Shown here one piece after another: positions 11,300-24,090 of a DNA stretch of 64,000 bases. The position numbers and the translations under genes were made by a program. Location: assembly GCA_963555705.1 (NCBI GenBank), contig OY743177.1, forward strand, positions 52,590,596 through 52,654,595, in the 5' to 3' direction. The stretch is from Ligustrum vulgare. Its lineage: Eukaryota; Streptophyta; Magnoliopsida; Lamiales; Oleaceae. The notes beneath the pieces are model-generated. The model did no database searches. It saw only the letters and a list, made by a program, of their open reading frames with translations, and was not told where the DNA came from. How positions within the stretch are numbered: the first letter of the stretch is position 1; the number at the start of each line of letters is the position of its first letter.

Positions 11300-12500
11300 T
11301 ATAATAAAGGTCATAATAAACCTAGTAGCAGCCAACGATGGACCAAAAAAATAAAGAAATTAGAATGAAAAAGTACTAAAAATTTGGATCCTTGATTTTT
11401 TGTGCCTTGCGATCGCATAGGCAAAAGTGCTATGATCGCAAGGGCATATATGTTCTCTCGGGCACATGAAGAACATCGTTCAAAGTAAGCTCTTTTTCTC
11501 GTCATTTTCAATATTATCTTTTTCTGTCCTTCAACTTTAGAAGATGAAGAGTTTCTCATGTATAGATTTTCTTCATGATCCATTTCTTTGTAATTAGAGA
11601 ACATCCAATAGTTTGAACAAATATGGCGAGTAGCTTCAGTATCCATCCACCATTCCTTAGTATTACCTACCAAGTTGCATTCAAAGACAATCACAAAAAG
11701 ATTCATATATTGTACTTTGTTAGAAAGGTTGTTTTTTGTTACATTGGCTTGAGGACCTTTTCCCTTGACATTCTTTGGCTTATGACAGTCCTTGGATGGA
11801 TGTTCCGCCTTACCGCAGTTGCAATAGTTTCCTTTGAACTTTTAAGTAGCCTTTGAAGAACCAGTTTCCCTTCACTGTTATGCTTCCTCTTTTTGTTAGT
11901 CTTGGACCCTCCTTTCACAATGTTGGCCTATGATTCCATTGAATGGGATCCACCACTCCCTTTTCATATTTGCGAATATCTTCTTCACTTCTCAATTGGA
12001 CAATCATATCTTCAATCTATATTTCCTTACGCTTATGCTTAAGATAATTCTAGAAGTCTTAAAATGAAGGCGAATATTTCTCGATCAATGCAACAACTTG
12101 AAATGATTCTCTAATTTTCATTCCTTTGGCATGGATATCATTGAGTATTATTTGAAGTTCTTGAAGTTGGAATATTGCATTCTTGCCTTCAACCATTTTG
12201 TAATCCAGAAATCAATCGAAAATGAATTATTTCGTGCTAGCGTCTTTAGTTTTATACTTGGTGTCCAAAGTTTCCCATAGATCTTTTGTAGACTTCACAT
12301 TGTAGTATACATTATATAATGTGTTGCCTAGTCCATTGATTACGTAATTGCTGCAAAGAAAATTCGAGTATTTCCATGCATCAACCGCAACCAATCTCTC
12401 AACATCATTATCTTTGTGTAAGATAGTGCATCTTGCTTGAGAGGTTTTTGCCAAACTTAATGTTGTCAGATAAAATAACATTTTCTGTTGTAAATGCTTA
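11300..12500 (-). pseudogene. Copia gag and protease-start remnant
   Basis: On the minus strand, gag begins near 12490. It includes VERLVAVDAWKYSNFLCSNY and LWETLDTKYKTKDA (about 12420-12235), the UBN2-type copia gag. Degenerate gag and zinc-knuckle sequence runs from 12230 to 11715. The protease approach follows as FECNLVGNTKEWWMDTEATRHICSN (11690-11615), where the usual active-site D-T/S-G-A reads DTEA, so the catalytic Gly is lost. The similarity stops near 11400. Integrase, RT and RNase H are missing. The element would have encoded particle protein and polyprotein protease; this copy is a truncated relic that abuts the gypsy gag remnant. Confidence 0.75.
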
Positions 12501-12570
12501 AAATTTGACCATTAAATTTTTCGATTTTCTATGGTCTATTAAGAAGTGGAGTACCGAAAGTAGCCATTTA

Positions 12571-13165
12571 TGATATACAATCACAAGATAGACAAGAATA
12601 AGGAGAATAAACAGAATAAACTAGAAAATATAAATTCGTAGGATTGTTATTTCTAGAGTATTAAATCCTTTGAAAAATCTGAAAATAGTAAACTTATAGA
12701 TTAATTTTACCAACATAACGAGATGATCAATAGGATTAAGAAATTAATTCGAGCCCACCAACTTCACAATGTGTCCTTAAGTAGAATTTGCTCCCTTCTA
12801 TGGTGCTTAAAGACATTAGCAATCGTCTTACAGGATAAAATGAATTTTGTCTCCTATGAAAGCAGCAAAACAATCAGTAGGAGTTCCAACAAACTCAAAA
12901 AAGTATTTTTCATACTCGGGAATCAATATCAAGATAAGAGAGGGGAGTAAAATTTGAAGCAAATAAGAGTTGCAATGAAAATGGTGTAAATTTCCTGGCA
13001 ACGGGGCAAGCTATTTATAGGTTCTTTGTGGGCATTCGAGCCCCCTAAAAATCGTACAAAACCGTCGCCATAGTTCATACAACATCTAAAATTCAAACAG
13101 ACAGCTCCATTTAGACAAATAATATGCCTGTTAAGTCTGTTAGAAGTCTGTTGTTTTTGTTAACA
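12571..13165 (-). repeat. Candidate copia 5' LTR
   Basis: Lies directly upstream, in the minus sense, of the gag remnant. The minus strand starts TGTTAACAAAAACAAC and ends TTGTATATCA, so it has TG..CA ends. A minus-strand TATA box (CTATAAATAG, 13020-13011) is in the right half. No intact primer site is seen next to it. Edges are inferred. Confidence 0.45.
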
Positions 13166-13169
13166 AACG

Positions 13170-15640
13170 TCGAACCGAAAGGATACGCTAGGAAACTTAA
13201 GTAAAAATTAATTTCGTATCCAATAATTTGATTGATTACAAATTAGTCCCAAATTTAAATAATTTTGTCCGATATATATATATAAAAGACAAGGACCTAT
13301 CCGAACTTAGGACCAAACCCAATATGATCTAGGTCTCGTGTCTTCAAACTATTGGTACCATTTGGGTCCAAACCCCAAGTAAATCATCCAAAAGTTAAGT
13401 TAATCATCCAAAAGTTTTAAAAGTTTCCTTTGTTGGATAAATGTTCATCTTTTTTCTAATTCACCTTTCTAAGTTTTAAGTGAGTAACTTTGAAATCAAT
13501 TCTAAATGATTTTCAATAAATAAATATATTACGTTCATTATTTCGCGGAGTAGAATGTGAAATGCCAAGTCTCGTTAAAATTGTAGTACGCTCCCATTGA
13601 AATTAGAGCTTAAATTTGACCCATTTTCACTTTATTAAAAAACTATTTCCAACATAAATTACTTTAAATTATTTTTGCATCTCTAAATATTTTTAAAAGG
13701 TGACATCCTTACTATTTATATATTTCTCCATGCATTCATTAGCAGCCCATATGGATTTCATGAAGATTGAATTTGGGAAGTTTGAGTAACTGATGGAAAG
13801 TAGGTTGAAGGACATTCTTCAATTAGATACTGAATTGATTCTAACAGTCTAGCTTCTTGATGATATAGATAGCTCTTTTCCTGCTTGGAAAGAGCTCCTC
13901 AAAAGTATAATACAACATTTCACAATTCTATTTTCACCTTCCTTCTAGAAAATCTTAATTTTATCAATTTATTTTAATAAATGAATTAGGAAAATTCAAT
14001 TAATGCAACATGTAATAAATGATTTATGAATTTTTGAAAAAGTAAACATCTATATAAAAAGTCAATTATAGATTATCTTCATTCTTTTGATAATTATTGC
14101 ATTATTTTGAAGTTGAAAAATATGCAATATGAGTGTCAGATCCAAGTTCTTAATGAAAAACTTAATACAAGCTAACAAATGAGAGCAAATTTTAAGCATA
14201 TTATTCGTAAAATCGTCTCAAATACTAAAGGTAAAAGTTTTAATTATACTCTTTACTTTTTCCAATATCCAATCTTTTTAATTTATTAAATTTAAGTTCT
14301 AAAATGATACATATCCTTTCTTACCTAAAGTCAATTTGACCTAAATAATTAATTTCGAGTTTTTTTCCTTATCAAATTGAAAGAAATTATAGATATCGAT
14401 CTTATGGAGTATATTCAATTATCCTTTTAATTTTTACAATTTTAGGTTCCGATAAGTTCATTGGTTCAATTTGTAAAATATATATTACAGACTTTAACAA
14501 TTAGTTCATTGAATTCTATCAAAAATAAAAATGGAAGGTATTAGTAAACTCATTCTATTTAAAAATAAAATATGGTCAACATATTTATTTAAAATGTACA
14601 AAAATATTTTTTTCGGTAACATGACCCTTCGACTACTAATTGAATAATAAAAAGTCACGTTGCATTTGAAACCATTAAATAAGAGTATGTTTGATAGAGA
14701 TTATAAATTAAATAGTTTTAAATGTGTGGTTGGAAGTGAATGAAAGTTGTATAAAACATAAAATAATTGTCAAATCAATTGAGTGGTTGAAAATGAAAGT
14801 TGAAATGTGATTTTTTTTTTTTTTTTAAGATGTGTTGTTAAAAATTAGTATGCGCAATTGTGAAATATGGGTATTTAAAGAATATGTGGTTGAGAATGAA
14901 CATTGAAAAAATTTATTTTTGAAGAATCAATTTTATACAAATAAATGATAAAATCTTATGTCTTGTGAGTTAAGCTCTCATTTATAAATTGAGATGTATA
15001 GATGAATTTTTTGTATATAAATTAATTGTATTTGTAAATTTTGATCTTAATGTATTGCTTTTCTACATGTAATGAAATGAAATATTTTTTTTTTATATTT
15101 AAATATCAATTATCGGATTAAGATAGTTAGTACCAATTCTTATAGTGCTATTCGAGAAGTCGATTAATTAATTCTATAAATATCTATTAGCCTCTTTTAT
15201 TTCATTTTATGATTTAAAAATTGTAAACATTTCAACTTTTAGAAATTAATTAATCGTAAGTTCGACTTCAATCATCAAATCAAAATTGTAAAGTATAGAA
15301 TATGTCACTTGTCCAGATCTTTCTTCGCCTAAATAGACTAAGAAAACTAGAAAATGAACAATTAGCTGTTAAAAAAAATATGGAAGTTGCAACTTTATAT
15401 TTTATTTTTCTGGTATTTTTTATTATATATGAATGCACAATTTATGCATGCAAGTTACTTACCTTTTTTATTTCATTTTGTGTTAATAAAATTTATGTTA
15501 TTCATACAAGAAAATTAGAACAAGTAAAAAATCTTATAGGGAGAAAGGAAAATTATAAATTATTCACAATTTGTGTATGCGAGTAATATTTTTTTATTGC
15601 TCATTGAGTTATTTTTGTCAGACATTGTATTTTTACAACT
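13170..15640. other. AT-rich intergenic DNA, possibly Helitron body
   Basis: No gene recognised. The plus-strand frame at 15302-15586 has no family features and lies in low-complexity DNA. There is a run of T at 14812-14826. The stretch ends in a Helitron-like 3' terminus at 15697. A weak candidate 5' start (TCCGATATATATAT near 13268) was noted but is preceded by G. Confidence 0.35.
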
Positions 15641-15664
15641 TATTCATAAATAATTGTCAATTAT

Positions 15665-15697
15665 ATCTTCCGTGCATCGCATGAGTACGATTACTAG
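15665..15697 (+). mobile_element. Helitron-like 3' terminus
   Basis: The sequence CCGTGCATCGCATGAGTACG followed by ATTACTAG and then T resembles plant Helitron 3' ends: an imperfect short hairpin (CCGTGC-atc-GCATGAG) about 15 bases before a terminal CTAG, with T as the 3' flank. The 5' end of this element was not located with confidence. Confidence 0.5.
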
Positions 15698-16114
15698 TTA
15701 TTCAAAAGAGACTTTGATTTATGCATTCCATAAAGACAAATCACATCAACTATGTTGTTGTATGTTAGATAGTAACCAATTGTAAAGGGGTCGGAATGCA
15801 TTCAAGATCTTTTGAGCCGTTGTCGAAGAGGAATAGTGTAAGGTTTTAAATGTTTGAAGTCTATTGTTATGATGCTTCCATGAACACATGCAATGTAGTA
15901 GCTCCCTTATCCATTGCGAGGTGATTGATCTTATTTGTAATCTCACTTATTTTTTACAACTCAAGCCACTATAAAAACTTATGTAAGCTGCCACAATCTC
16001 TGGCCATCGAAGATCCTCCAATCTTGCAAAAATATGTAGGAGCTCACAAATTTCATTCAGAGCCTAGCTTGACGTGTGACTTATTCTCTTGACCTCTGTT
16101 GTCAATGTCAAGGT

Positions 16115-16298
16115 CAGGGGTGGATCTAGTAATTTTTTTTAGTTAGGGCGGTCATCTAGGAATTTTGTTCAGTTAGGATGGATATCGATCAAATAACTGT
16201 ATTTTTCAAGTTACAACCCAAAAATCTAACAAGATTTTATCCCGAAAAATTCAACACGAGCGAGCGTGACGGCTCAACATGCTGTAGATTCGTCACTG
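16115..16298. mobile_element. Short hAT-like MITE (184 bp)
   Basis: Left end CAGGGGTGGATCTAG and right end (reverse complement) CAGTGACGAATCTACAG share 10 of 15 bases, similar to hAT terminal repeats. The 8-base flanks GTCAAGGT and GTCATGAC match at only 5 of 8 positions, so the duplication is eroded or the edges are slightly off. Confidence 0.4.
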
Positions 16299-16462
16299 GT
16301 CATGACCTTCCATCACCATAGTCTATCTAAATTATACTAAAAATAGGTAAATATCAAGTAAGTAAATGAAAATTTGCTTATCGGTATTATTTAACGAGGA
16401 ATTATATTTGAGGATCAATTTAGGCACCTAAATTCTGTATCGAACACAAGCACAATTTCTCC

Positions 16463-16464
<2 letters not shown>

Positions 16465-16521
<57 letters not shown>
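16465..16521. repeat. (CT)n microsatellite
   Basis: An uninterrupted CT dinucleotide run of 57 bases. The neighbouring 16300-16900 holds no recognised gene. Confidence 0.97.
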
Positions 16522-16523
<2 letters not shown>

Positions 16524-16942
16524 GCACAAAAAAAAGGAACAATAAAGTTTAATAAAAGAAATGTATGAAATTTATTGTGAATGTTTCAATTTTGAATTAT
16601 GTTTCAATTTTGAATTACAGCTTCATGAAATTTTGATTCTTTAGTTTTGCAATTCGTAAATTCTCATAATTTTTCAAATGTGGACGAGGGAGGATTTTTT
16701 TGTATTTGCTATTAGTATATGTTTGTTTCGGAAACCTACATGTGTTCTATTGTTCCTGAGTGTATTGGCGTGATTCCATAAAGTACGATTAGGATTTTAT
16801 TAGTCAGTCTTGTATTAATTTTTTGTATGTATTTTTCTTGGTATAACTTCAGTATTGAAATGATACTTTAGTTGATTACACATTTTGCTACAAATCTTGA
16901 TGCTTAATTAGGATATTGATTGAAACAACAATTATATTTTCA

Positions 16943-17508
16943 GTTGCATAGTGTTGCAGAATGTTCACAATCTCACAAGTACTCTCTACATCTAATAACT
17001 AAAAGAAGAATATTAACAATCAAAATGTGAAACCAGTCAAGGCAATGTCTTTCTTTGTAACACATAATGCTATATATCTTTCTTTGTAACATATAATGTT
17101 CATCTAACAACATGTCAACAATCACGTGTTCAATACAATGCAACATGAATATTATGTTGAGAATTAAGACGCAACTACACGGACCCAAACCAATATATTT
17201 CACTAACTCGAAAAATGAGGAGTACAAAATACTACACTGTATTTTTATCTTTCTACACAAAGGCTATTCTCTCCAATTCACTTTTTTCTCCACACAAGAA
17301 AACTTCTCTGTTTTCTCTTTCTCTTTCTGAGTTGTGCTTGTGGTGGTGTGTTACAAATTAATTGAGTACTCATATTTATAGGCAAGATTCTCATAACCGT
17401 ATACCTAAATTTCAACAAAAAATTGGGGGCCTACAATTTAAAATGTCTCCACTATTGTTGTCTGCTAAGTTGAAAAGTTGAAGTCAGCATCAGCTTCATT
17501 TTTCATCA
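16943..17508 (-). repeat. Candidate 3' LTR of split copia element
   Basis: The minus strand reads a purine-rich tract (AAAGTGGGAGATTG) and then TGATGAAAAATGAAGC at 17508, the usual polypurine-tract/LTR junction. A minus TATA (CCTATAAATATGAG) is near 17380-17365. The far edge near 16943 is a guess. Confidence 0.5.
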
Positions 17509-17559
17509 ATCTCCCACTTTGAAACTAATGTGGCTTCATCTGAGACATCTCCTTCTTGC

Positions 17560-18541
17560 AACTCCTTGCAAAATATGGCATGGCTCAACCCCTTTGTCTT
17601 CATACTAGAAGACCAATTGAAACTGAGCACAACTCCAATTTCTCTTCTGTTATTATCTTGGTCATCATGTCGGCTGAGTTCTTGCTACCCTAGATTTTCT
17701 CTAAAGTTAATATTTCATCATGTAGAAGAGATATGACGAAATGATAACAGAGTCCAATGTGTTTGGTACTAGAATGAAATGATGAATTCTTTGTTAGAAG
17801 TATCGCACTCTGACTATCGATGTGCAAAACATTCTTCTCCTATTTGAATCCCAATTTTGTCAACAAACCCTGTAATCAGATCATTTCTTAGCTAGCCTCT
17901 GTTACTGCCACATATTATGCTTATATGTAGTGGATGAAAAAAAAATCTTTTGTACCTGTGAAATCCAGCTAACTGCAATAGTACCTACTGTTAAAACATA
18001 ACACGTAGTGCTCCTTTTGCAATCTACCCTGCCAACAAAATTTGCATTTGCAAAACCTTGTAGAGCCACCTCACCTCGTTCAAAGCATAAGTACCTATCA
18101 GTAGTTTCTCGTAGATATCTCAATATCCACTTTGCAATTTTGCTTTCCAGGATTTGCCATAAATATGCTCACAACTCCCACTGGATGAACAATATCTGGT
18201 TTGGTACAAACCATGGCATACATCAAATTTTCAATGACTGAGGCATATGGTATTTTACCCATGAATTTTATCTCGTCCTTTGTCTTAGGACTCTGATCAC
18301 TAGATAGACAGAAGTGAATAGCTAGTGGCATGCTGACAACCTTCGCACCGCACATGTTAAATCTTTGCAGAACTTGACTAATGTACTTGGTCTGAGATAA
18401 TTGAAAAATACCCTTCTGCTTATCTCTGAAAATCCTCATTCCAAGAAGCTGCTTTGCTTCACCCAAGTCCTTCATTTTGAACTCTACTAGCAGCTGCTTC
18501 TTTAGCTTCTTGATTTCGTCCATATCTGAGCCTGCTACTAA
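17560..18541 (-). pseudogene. Copia RT C-terminal half and RNase H (3' part)
   Basis: The minus frame 18562-18098 carries VAGSDMDEIKKLKKQL, FKMKDLGEAKQLLGMRI and KTKDEIKFMGKIPYASVIEN, the copia RT thumb/connection region. The frame 18123-17902 carries MRYLRETTDRYLCFERGE and SWISQVQKIFFSSTT, the RNase H start. RNase H residues after that are lost by frameshift. The first residues at 18541 continue the YVDD motif found at 20130, across a solo LTR. The family polyprotein would reverse-transcribe the element; this copy is inactive. Confidence 0.82.
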
Positions 18542-20124
18542 TGATAAGTGTATTTTGTACACTTATCTTAATCGTTAAAATAGAGTATTTGTTATTGATT
18601 TTAATGAATTATAGCTTAATTTAATTATATTTTATGTATTAGGTGAAATCCGATGCGAAATGAAGGAATCAAAGGAAATTGACAGCAAAATTGAGCTAAA
18701 ATGAGATAACTCAAAGTTAGGGGACTTAAATGCAAAATTTAAGAAAGATGACTCAAACAAATTGTATGCTCTCACATGATTCTAAATATGCAATTGGAAG
18801 AGTTGGAAGGTAAATTGGGTGAAATAAATGCAAACGGACGAAAACGAAGGAATTCTAGCCAAACAAGTTATGCTTAAAACTTTCAGCTTCATATTAAGGC
18901 TCATGTGTCACCCCCATAAGCGTTTGAATTTGAAAATGTCTTTTCTAGATGAATTGTATCCCTTTCAGTCAGCTTTCCAAAAAATTTTGAATCGCGTTGA
19001 TCGAACGTCGGACGAAGAAGTTACGATTAAATTACCGACTACTGGTCGGAGGAAAGATTTGCTGCTTGTCCAAGGAAGAGAGTTCAAAATCCGATTTTCT
19101 GCATGATTTCAATTGTTTTAGTAATCCATTATGCACAAATATGGGCAAAAATACTAGACACAAATTAATGGAGACAAAAGTTGAAAATGAATGGAGAAAA
19201 TGGTGGAAAAGAAAAGATAAGATCAATAGTGGATGAGAACAATTCATGATGGAAGAGAATAATTCTTGCAAATGGACATTATCTTATCATAAAGGAGATG
19301 CTATTTCACTCTATAAATATCAAGGGAAAATGAAGGAGAAGACACCTCTTACATACACTTCTTACACTCTACAACGAGAGAGGAGAGAAAGAAAGATGGA
19401 GAAACTTGGTTGAAGGATTCTTGGATTTTCACTTCAAGAACTTTACAAAGGGGGAGTTTTCTTTATTCTCTTGTTTTTAATATTTATTTTGAGTATTATT
19501 CATATATTTATGTTATTTGTTAAATGTTGTTATTAGTTTATTATGGATTAATGTTATTGTGTTGGAATTTTTGACTGGCTTATTTTTATTTAAGCATTTT
19601 AGGTTGTTTATGAATATTGGGTATTTATGTTTATATTTTCATGATTAGGAATATTTAGTCTTGTCATTGCAAGTTAATACACATGCTAGATTAAATTTAG
19701 AATTTTTCATGTAATTTGGTTAATTGATTAACTACCACTAATTGATTTTTGAAAGAAGAATTTAGTGTAGTTATAAAAACTAAATTTACTTTGTCTTATG
19801 TTTTCTAACTTATTTTAATCACCAATTTCTTGATGTCATTAGTTTACTTTGGATAATGAGTTTTAATTATAGCTTTTATATTTTGCTACCTATTTGCTTT
19901 AGTTAACTAGTTTTCATATCGCCATGTTTCTTATTTATGCCACTTAGTTAGTAATTCACCACCAAACCAAAATTTTATGTTACTTAGCTTTTCTTTTAAA
20001 ATGAAATCAACAAGTTTAGTTATAAATCAATTAATCCTCGTGTGTACGATAACCTGGACTTTTCGAGTCCACTTTACTACTTGAACACGAATCGTGCACT
20101 TTCGGTATGCGAATTTAGCGAACA
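18542..20124. mobile_element. Solo LTR (1583 bp) with perfect TSD inside copia RT
   Basis: Starts TGATAAGTGTATTTTGTACACTTATC and ends ATGCGAATTTAGCGAACA, flanked by the perfect 5-bp duplication ACTAA (18537-18541 and 20125-20129). Removing it restores the copia reading across YVDDMLVAGSD. The same LTR family begins again at 62892. Open frames inside (18828-19106, 19032-19271) have no recognisable family. It is probably a gypsy LTR, on length and start motif alone. Confidence 0.88.
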
Positions 20125-20690
20125 ACTAACATATCATCGACGTAAATTAGCAAAATAATATAAATAGACTCAAATCTTCTGAAGTAGCAACAGTGGTCAG
20201 CATTGCATCTGAAGTAGCCACTTTCTGCATAAATCAGTCAAACTTCTTGTACCACTATCTTGATGCTTGCTTTAAGCCATACAAGATCTTCTTTAATTTC
20301 CAAACGAGCTTCTCCTTTCCTTTGATTGAGAAGCCTTTTGGCTATTGTATATATATTTCCTTCTCAAGGTCACCATGGAAGGAAAGCAGTTTTCACATCT
20401 AACTGCACCAAGTGCAAACCCTTTGCTGTAACAATACTAAAAAATGATCTAATTGTTGTCAGGTTCACAACTGGTGAAAATATCTCTTTGTAGTCAACTC
20501 CTTCTTTCTGATGGAAACCTTTTACCACCAATCTCGCCTTGCGTCTCTTTGATCCGTCATGTTCCTCCTTGATTCTGTAAACCCACTTGTTGTGTAGAGA
20601 TTTCTCTCCTGCAGGAAACTTAGCTAGTACCCATGTCTGATTAGAGATGAGAGACTTTATCTCATCTTTCATTTTAAGCTCCAACTTGCC
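20125..20690 (-). pseudogene. Copia RT N-terminal half (5' part)
   Basis: The minus frame 20684-20370 reads KMKDEIKSLISNQTWVLAKFP, NKWVYRIKEEHDGSKRRKAR, VDYKEIFSPVVNLTTIRSFF and LVQLDVKTAFL: the RT fingers and motif A with its catalytic Asp. The sequence then continues out of frame to YVDDM at about 20145-20130. Integrase, protease and gag that should lie upstream are missing. The copia sequence stops near 20690 where the plus-strand gypsy RT starts. Confidence 0.85.
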
Positions 20691-23428
20691 AGCCTCGATG
20701 CATTCTCAGGATATCTTCAAATTCGAATGGCACAGGAAGATCAGGAGAAAACTTCCTTTATTGCAAATGAAGGAATATACTGCTATAAAGTCATGCACTT
20801 TGGATTAAAAAATGCCGGGCTACTTATCAAAGATTGGTAAACATGGTCTTCCCGAAGCATATCGGGCTGAACATTGAAGTTTATGTCGATGACATGGTTG
20901 TAAAAAGCTCGAGAAAGAAAGACTACATTACTGACTTAGAAGACATATTCTGTACGCTCAGGGAACATTGGATGAAACTGAAACCCGCCAAGTGCGCCTT
21001 TGGAGTAAGCTCGAGAAAATTTTTGGGATTCATGATCACCCAGAGAGGCATTGAAGTTAATCCAGATAAAATTATAGCCCTCACATCAATGGAACCTCCC
21101 AGGAACATCAGGGAAGTACAGAAGCTTACGGGAAGAGTGGCAGCATTGGGCCATTTTATGTCAATGGCAGCAGATAAGTGTTTTCCCTTCTTCAAGACCC
21201 TCAGAGGAAACAAAGATTTCAGGTGGGATGAAGAGTGTGAGATCTCCTTTAGGAAGTTGAAGGAATATTTGGGTACTCCTCCAATATTGGTAAAGCCACA
21301 TTCGGGAGACAATCTGTTCTTGTATCTAACAGTTTCGGATCACGCTGTGAGCGCCGTTTTGGTCAAAGAGGAAGGGAAGGCCCAAAAACCCGTATACTAT
21401 GTTAGCAAGATGATGTTGGATGCAGAAACCTGATATACCCCAGCAGAACAACTTGCACTTGCCTTGGTTACAGCAGCTAGAAAGTTAAGACCTTACTTTC
21501 AAGCTCATGCTATAACAGTCCTCACAAATCAGCACTTAAAACAGATCTTGCAGAAACCGGATGTCTCTGGTCGTCTATTTAAATGGTCAATCGAACTTGG
21601 GGAATATGACATTGAGTTCAAACCCCGACATTCTATAAAGGCACGGGTCTTGGCCGACTTCATCGTCGAACTTGCCCCAAGACCTCGGGGGCCAACAGGC
21701 CGTTACAGGGAAGAGGTCACACGGACTTTGCAAGTTGATGGAGCATCGAATGCCTCAGGCTCGGGGGCCGGAATCACACTAAAAAAGGATGATGGCACAA
21801 TGAAAATTCAGTGCGCAATAAGGTTTGACTTCCGAGTAACTAATAATGATGCAGAGTATGAGGCCATTATCACCGAACTTCAAGCAGCTCAACATCTAGG
21901 GGTCCAACATGTCAAAGTCTTAAGTGATTCGCAATTGGTGGTAGAGCAAGTAAACGGCACTTTTGAAGCAAGAGACGAAAAAATGTCATCTTACAGAATG
22001 ATGGTTTTGGACTTGCAGAGGAAGTTCAAGTCTTGCCACTTAGATAAAATTTCGAGGTCCGCCAATTACAAAGAGGATGCTCTGTCAAGACTAACTTTTT
22101 CCAATCTAGACCACTTAGAGAGGACTGTATTTGTGCGAACTCTTCATGAGCACGGTATCGCACAGCAACCCGATGTCATGGATATTTCAGATCAAGAGCC
22201 CAGTTGGATGGATCCAATTGTTGAATATTTAATATTAGGAAAGTTTCCAAATGACAAAGCAGAAGCAAGAAGAGTCAAAGCAAGGGCCCCGAGGTATACC
22301 ATATTACAGAGTTCCTTATTCATTCGAAGTTTTACACTTCCCTACCTGCGATGCCTAACTCCGAAAGAGCAGCCCTTGCTATGGCCGAAGTTCATGAAGG
22401 AATTTGTGGAGGACATCAGGGAGTAAGAGCACTGGTTATGAAATTAATGCGATACGGATACTATTGGCCAACCATGAAGGACACACTCAACTATGAAAAA
22501 ACTTGCGATAAATACCAAAGATTTGCAACCCGATTACATCAACCCGCGGAAGAATTATCTTCAATTATGTGCCCTTACCCCTTCCCTCAGTGGGGAGTTG
22601 AAATACTTGGTCTGTTCCTCATAGCTCGAGGTCAGGTCAAATTCCTAGTTGTAGCTATGGAATACTTCACAAAATGAGTGGAACCAGAACCTCTTGCCAT
22701 AATCACAGAACAAAAGTTGGAAACATTTGTATGGAAGTCAATTATCCGCCGTTTTGGTCTTCCTAAGACACTAATCACTGATAACGGATGTCAGTTCGAG
22801 TGCCAAGCCTTCAAACAGTTCCGCAAGAACCTGGGAATAGAACACATGTTAACTACCTTTTCGCACCCGCAAAGTAATGGACTGGCTGAAGTTACGAACC
22901 GACTCATCTTGCAAGACTTGAGGACTCGCCTTGACAGTGCCAAGGGGGATTGGCCCGATCTCCCAGAAATACTTTGGACCAACCGAACAACATTCAAAAC
23001 TGCAACAGGGGAAACTTCATTCATGCTTGCCTTTGGAATGGAAGCTGCTGTTCCAGTAGAAGTAACAATTCCCAGCTTCCGTACCATGACTACAGAATCA
23101 CCCGACCAGATTGAGGGACAGAGAGAAAGCCGGGATCTTTTGGAAGAATTCAGAGAAAATACTTCCTTGATAATAGCGGCTTATCAATAGGCCATGACCA
23201 AGAAGTTTAATACCCGAGTGAAGAAGAGAGAATTCAGAATGGGAGATCTTGTCCTTCGTCAAAGCGAGGCCGCCGATCATCAACCTGGGAAACTTGGACC
23301 GATTTGGGAAGGACCATACGAAGTCATCCAAAAAGTGGGAAAGGGCTCATATAGCCTCCGCACAATGGATTCAAAACCCCTTCCTCGGCCATGGAATGTG
23401 GAGAATTTGAAGCAATACTACAAGTAGT
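20690..23428 (+). pseudogene. Tat-type gypsy pol: RT, RNase H, second RNase H, integrase
   Basis: RT begins mid-domain at LDAFSGYLQIRMAQEDQEKT (20694). A one-base loss near 20818 shifts frame before YVDDMVVKS (about 20880). RNase H follows to 21650. The second, archaeal-type RNase H starts LQVDGASNASGSGAGI (about 21730), with NNDAEYEAI and LSDSQLVVEQV intact. Integrase has HEGICGGHQG, but CDKYQRF replaces the zinc-binding CxxC, and the usual first catalytic Asp in G-D-I-L-G-P reads E (VEILGLF). ITDNG remains. Lesions: TGA at 21431, frameshift near 22345, TGA at 22675, TAG at 23188. The final stop is at 23425. It would have copied and integrated the element; it is now inactive. Confidence 0.87.
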
Positions 23429-23700
23429 CACGTTTCATTTGATATCAAAGTCATCTAGTCGTAGAAGAGTTGGGTCTTGCTCACCTATTTTATCTTTTCG
23501 TTTTCAGACTTGCATGTCCATCAATAATCTCTGAGGTCGGGCCTGCCCGCCCATATTACTTTCTTTCAGTGTCCAGGACGGGTACTCTTTTTCCTTATCC
23601 GAATTTTTTCCCACGGGATTTTTCTTTGTAAGGTTTTAACGAGGCCCATCGTTCAGTCCCTTTAATAAAAGTACTTCTTCCGAAGAATGAGCACCAGAGG
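23429..23700 (+). other. Gypsy 3' untranslated region
   Basis: Noncoding sequence after pol with the GGGATTTTTCTTTGTAAGGT and TTTAACGAGGC words commonly seen downstream of Tat-type pol. No open frame. Confidence 0.4.
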
Positions 23701-23702
23701 AC

Positions 23703-24090
23703 AAAATCTTGAAATAATTTACAATGTCTCATGGCAAGACGTTACAAATTATTTCCCAACGAATAATTTACAATGTCTCATGACAAGACTTTACAAATTA
23801 TTCTTCCACGAATAATTTACAAGGTCTCATGGTAAGACGTTACAAATTATTCTCTCACGAATAATTTACAATAACTCATGGCAAGGCTAATTTACAATGT
23901 CTCATGGCAAAGCTTTACAAATTATTCTTCCACGAGTAATTTACAATGTCTCATGGCAAGGCGTTACAAATTATTTCCCAAACAAATAATTTAAAATGTC
24001 TCATGGTAAGACGTTACAAATTATTCTTCCGCGAATAATTTACAATGTCTCATGGTAAGGCGTTCCAAATTATTTCTTCCTACTTTCGCA
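23703..24090. repeat. 49-bp minisatellite
   Basis: About 7.5 head-to-tail copies of a 49-50 bp unit built from AATAATTTACAATGTCTCAT plus GGCAAGACGTTACAAATTAT. One copy near 23870-23890 is truncated. Copies differ by 5-10 percent. It lies between pol and the antisense gene. Confidence 0.9.

Noticed and set aside
15302..15586. 94-codon frame with a hydrophobic stretch
   Set aside because: AT-rich DNA gives chance Phe/Ile/Leu-rich frames. No family features, and it sits in Helitron-like DNA.
13268..15697. Full Helitron with 5' end at TCCGATATATATAT
   Set aside because: Only the 3' end is convincing. The proposed start is preceded by G and is too weak to define the element.
16973..17330. Frames of 72-95 codons on both strands
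   Set aside because: They lie in the probable copia LTR and have no domain.
18828..19271. Three overlapping frames of 79-92 codons
   Set aside because: All lie inside the solo LTR 18542-20124 and overlap each other on both strands.
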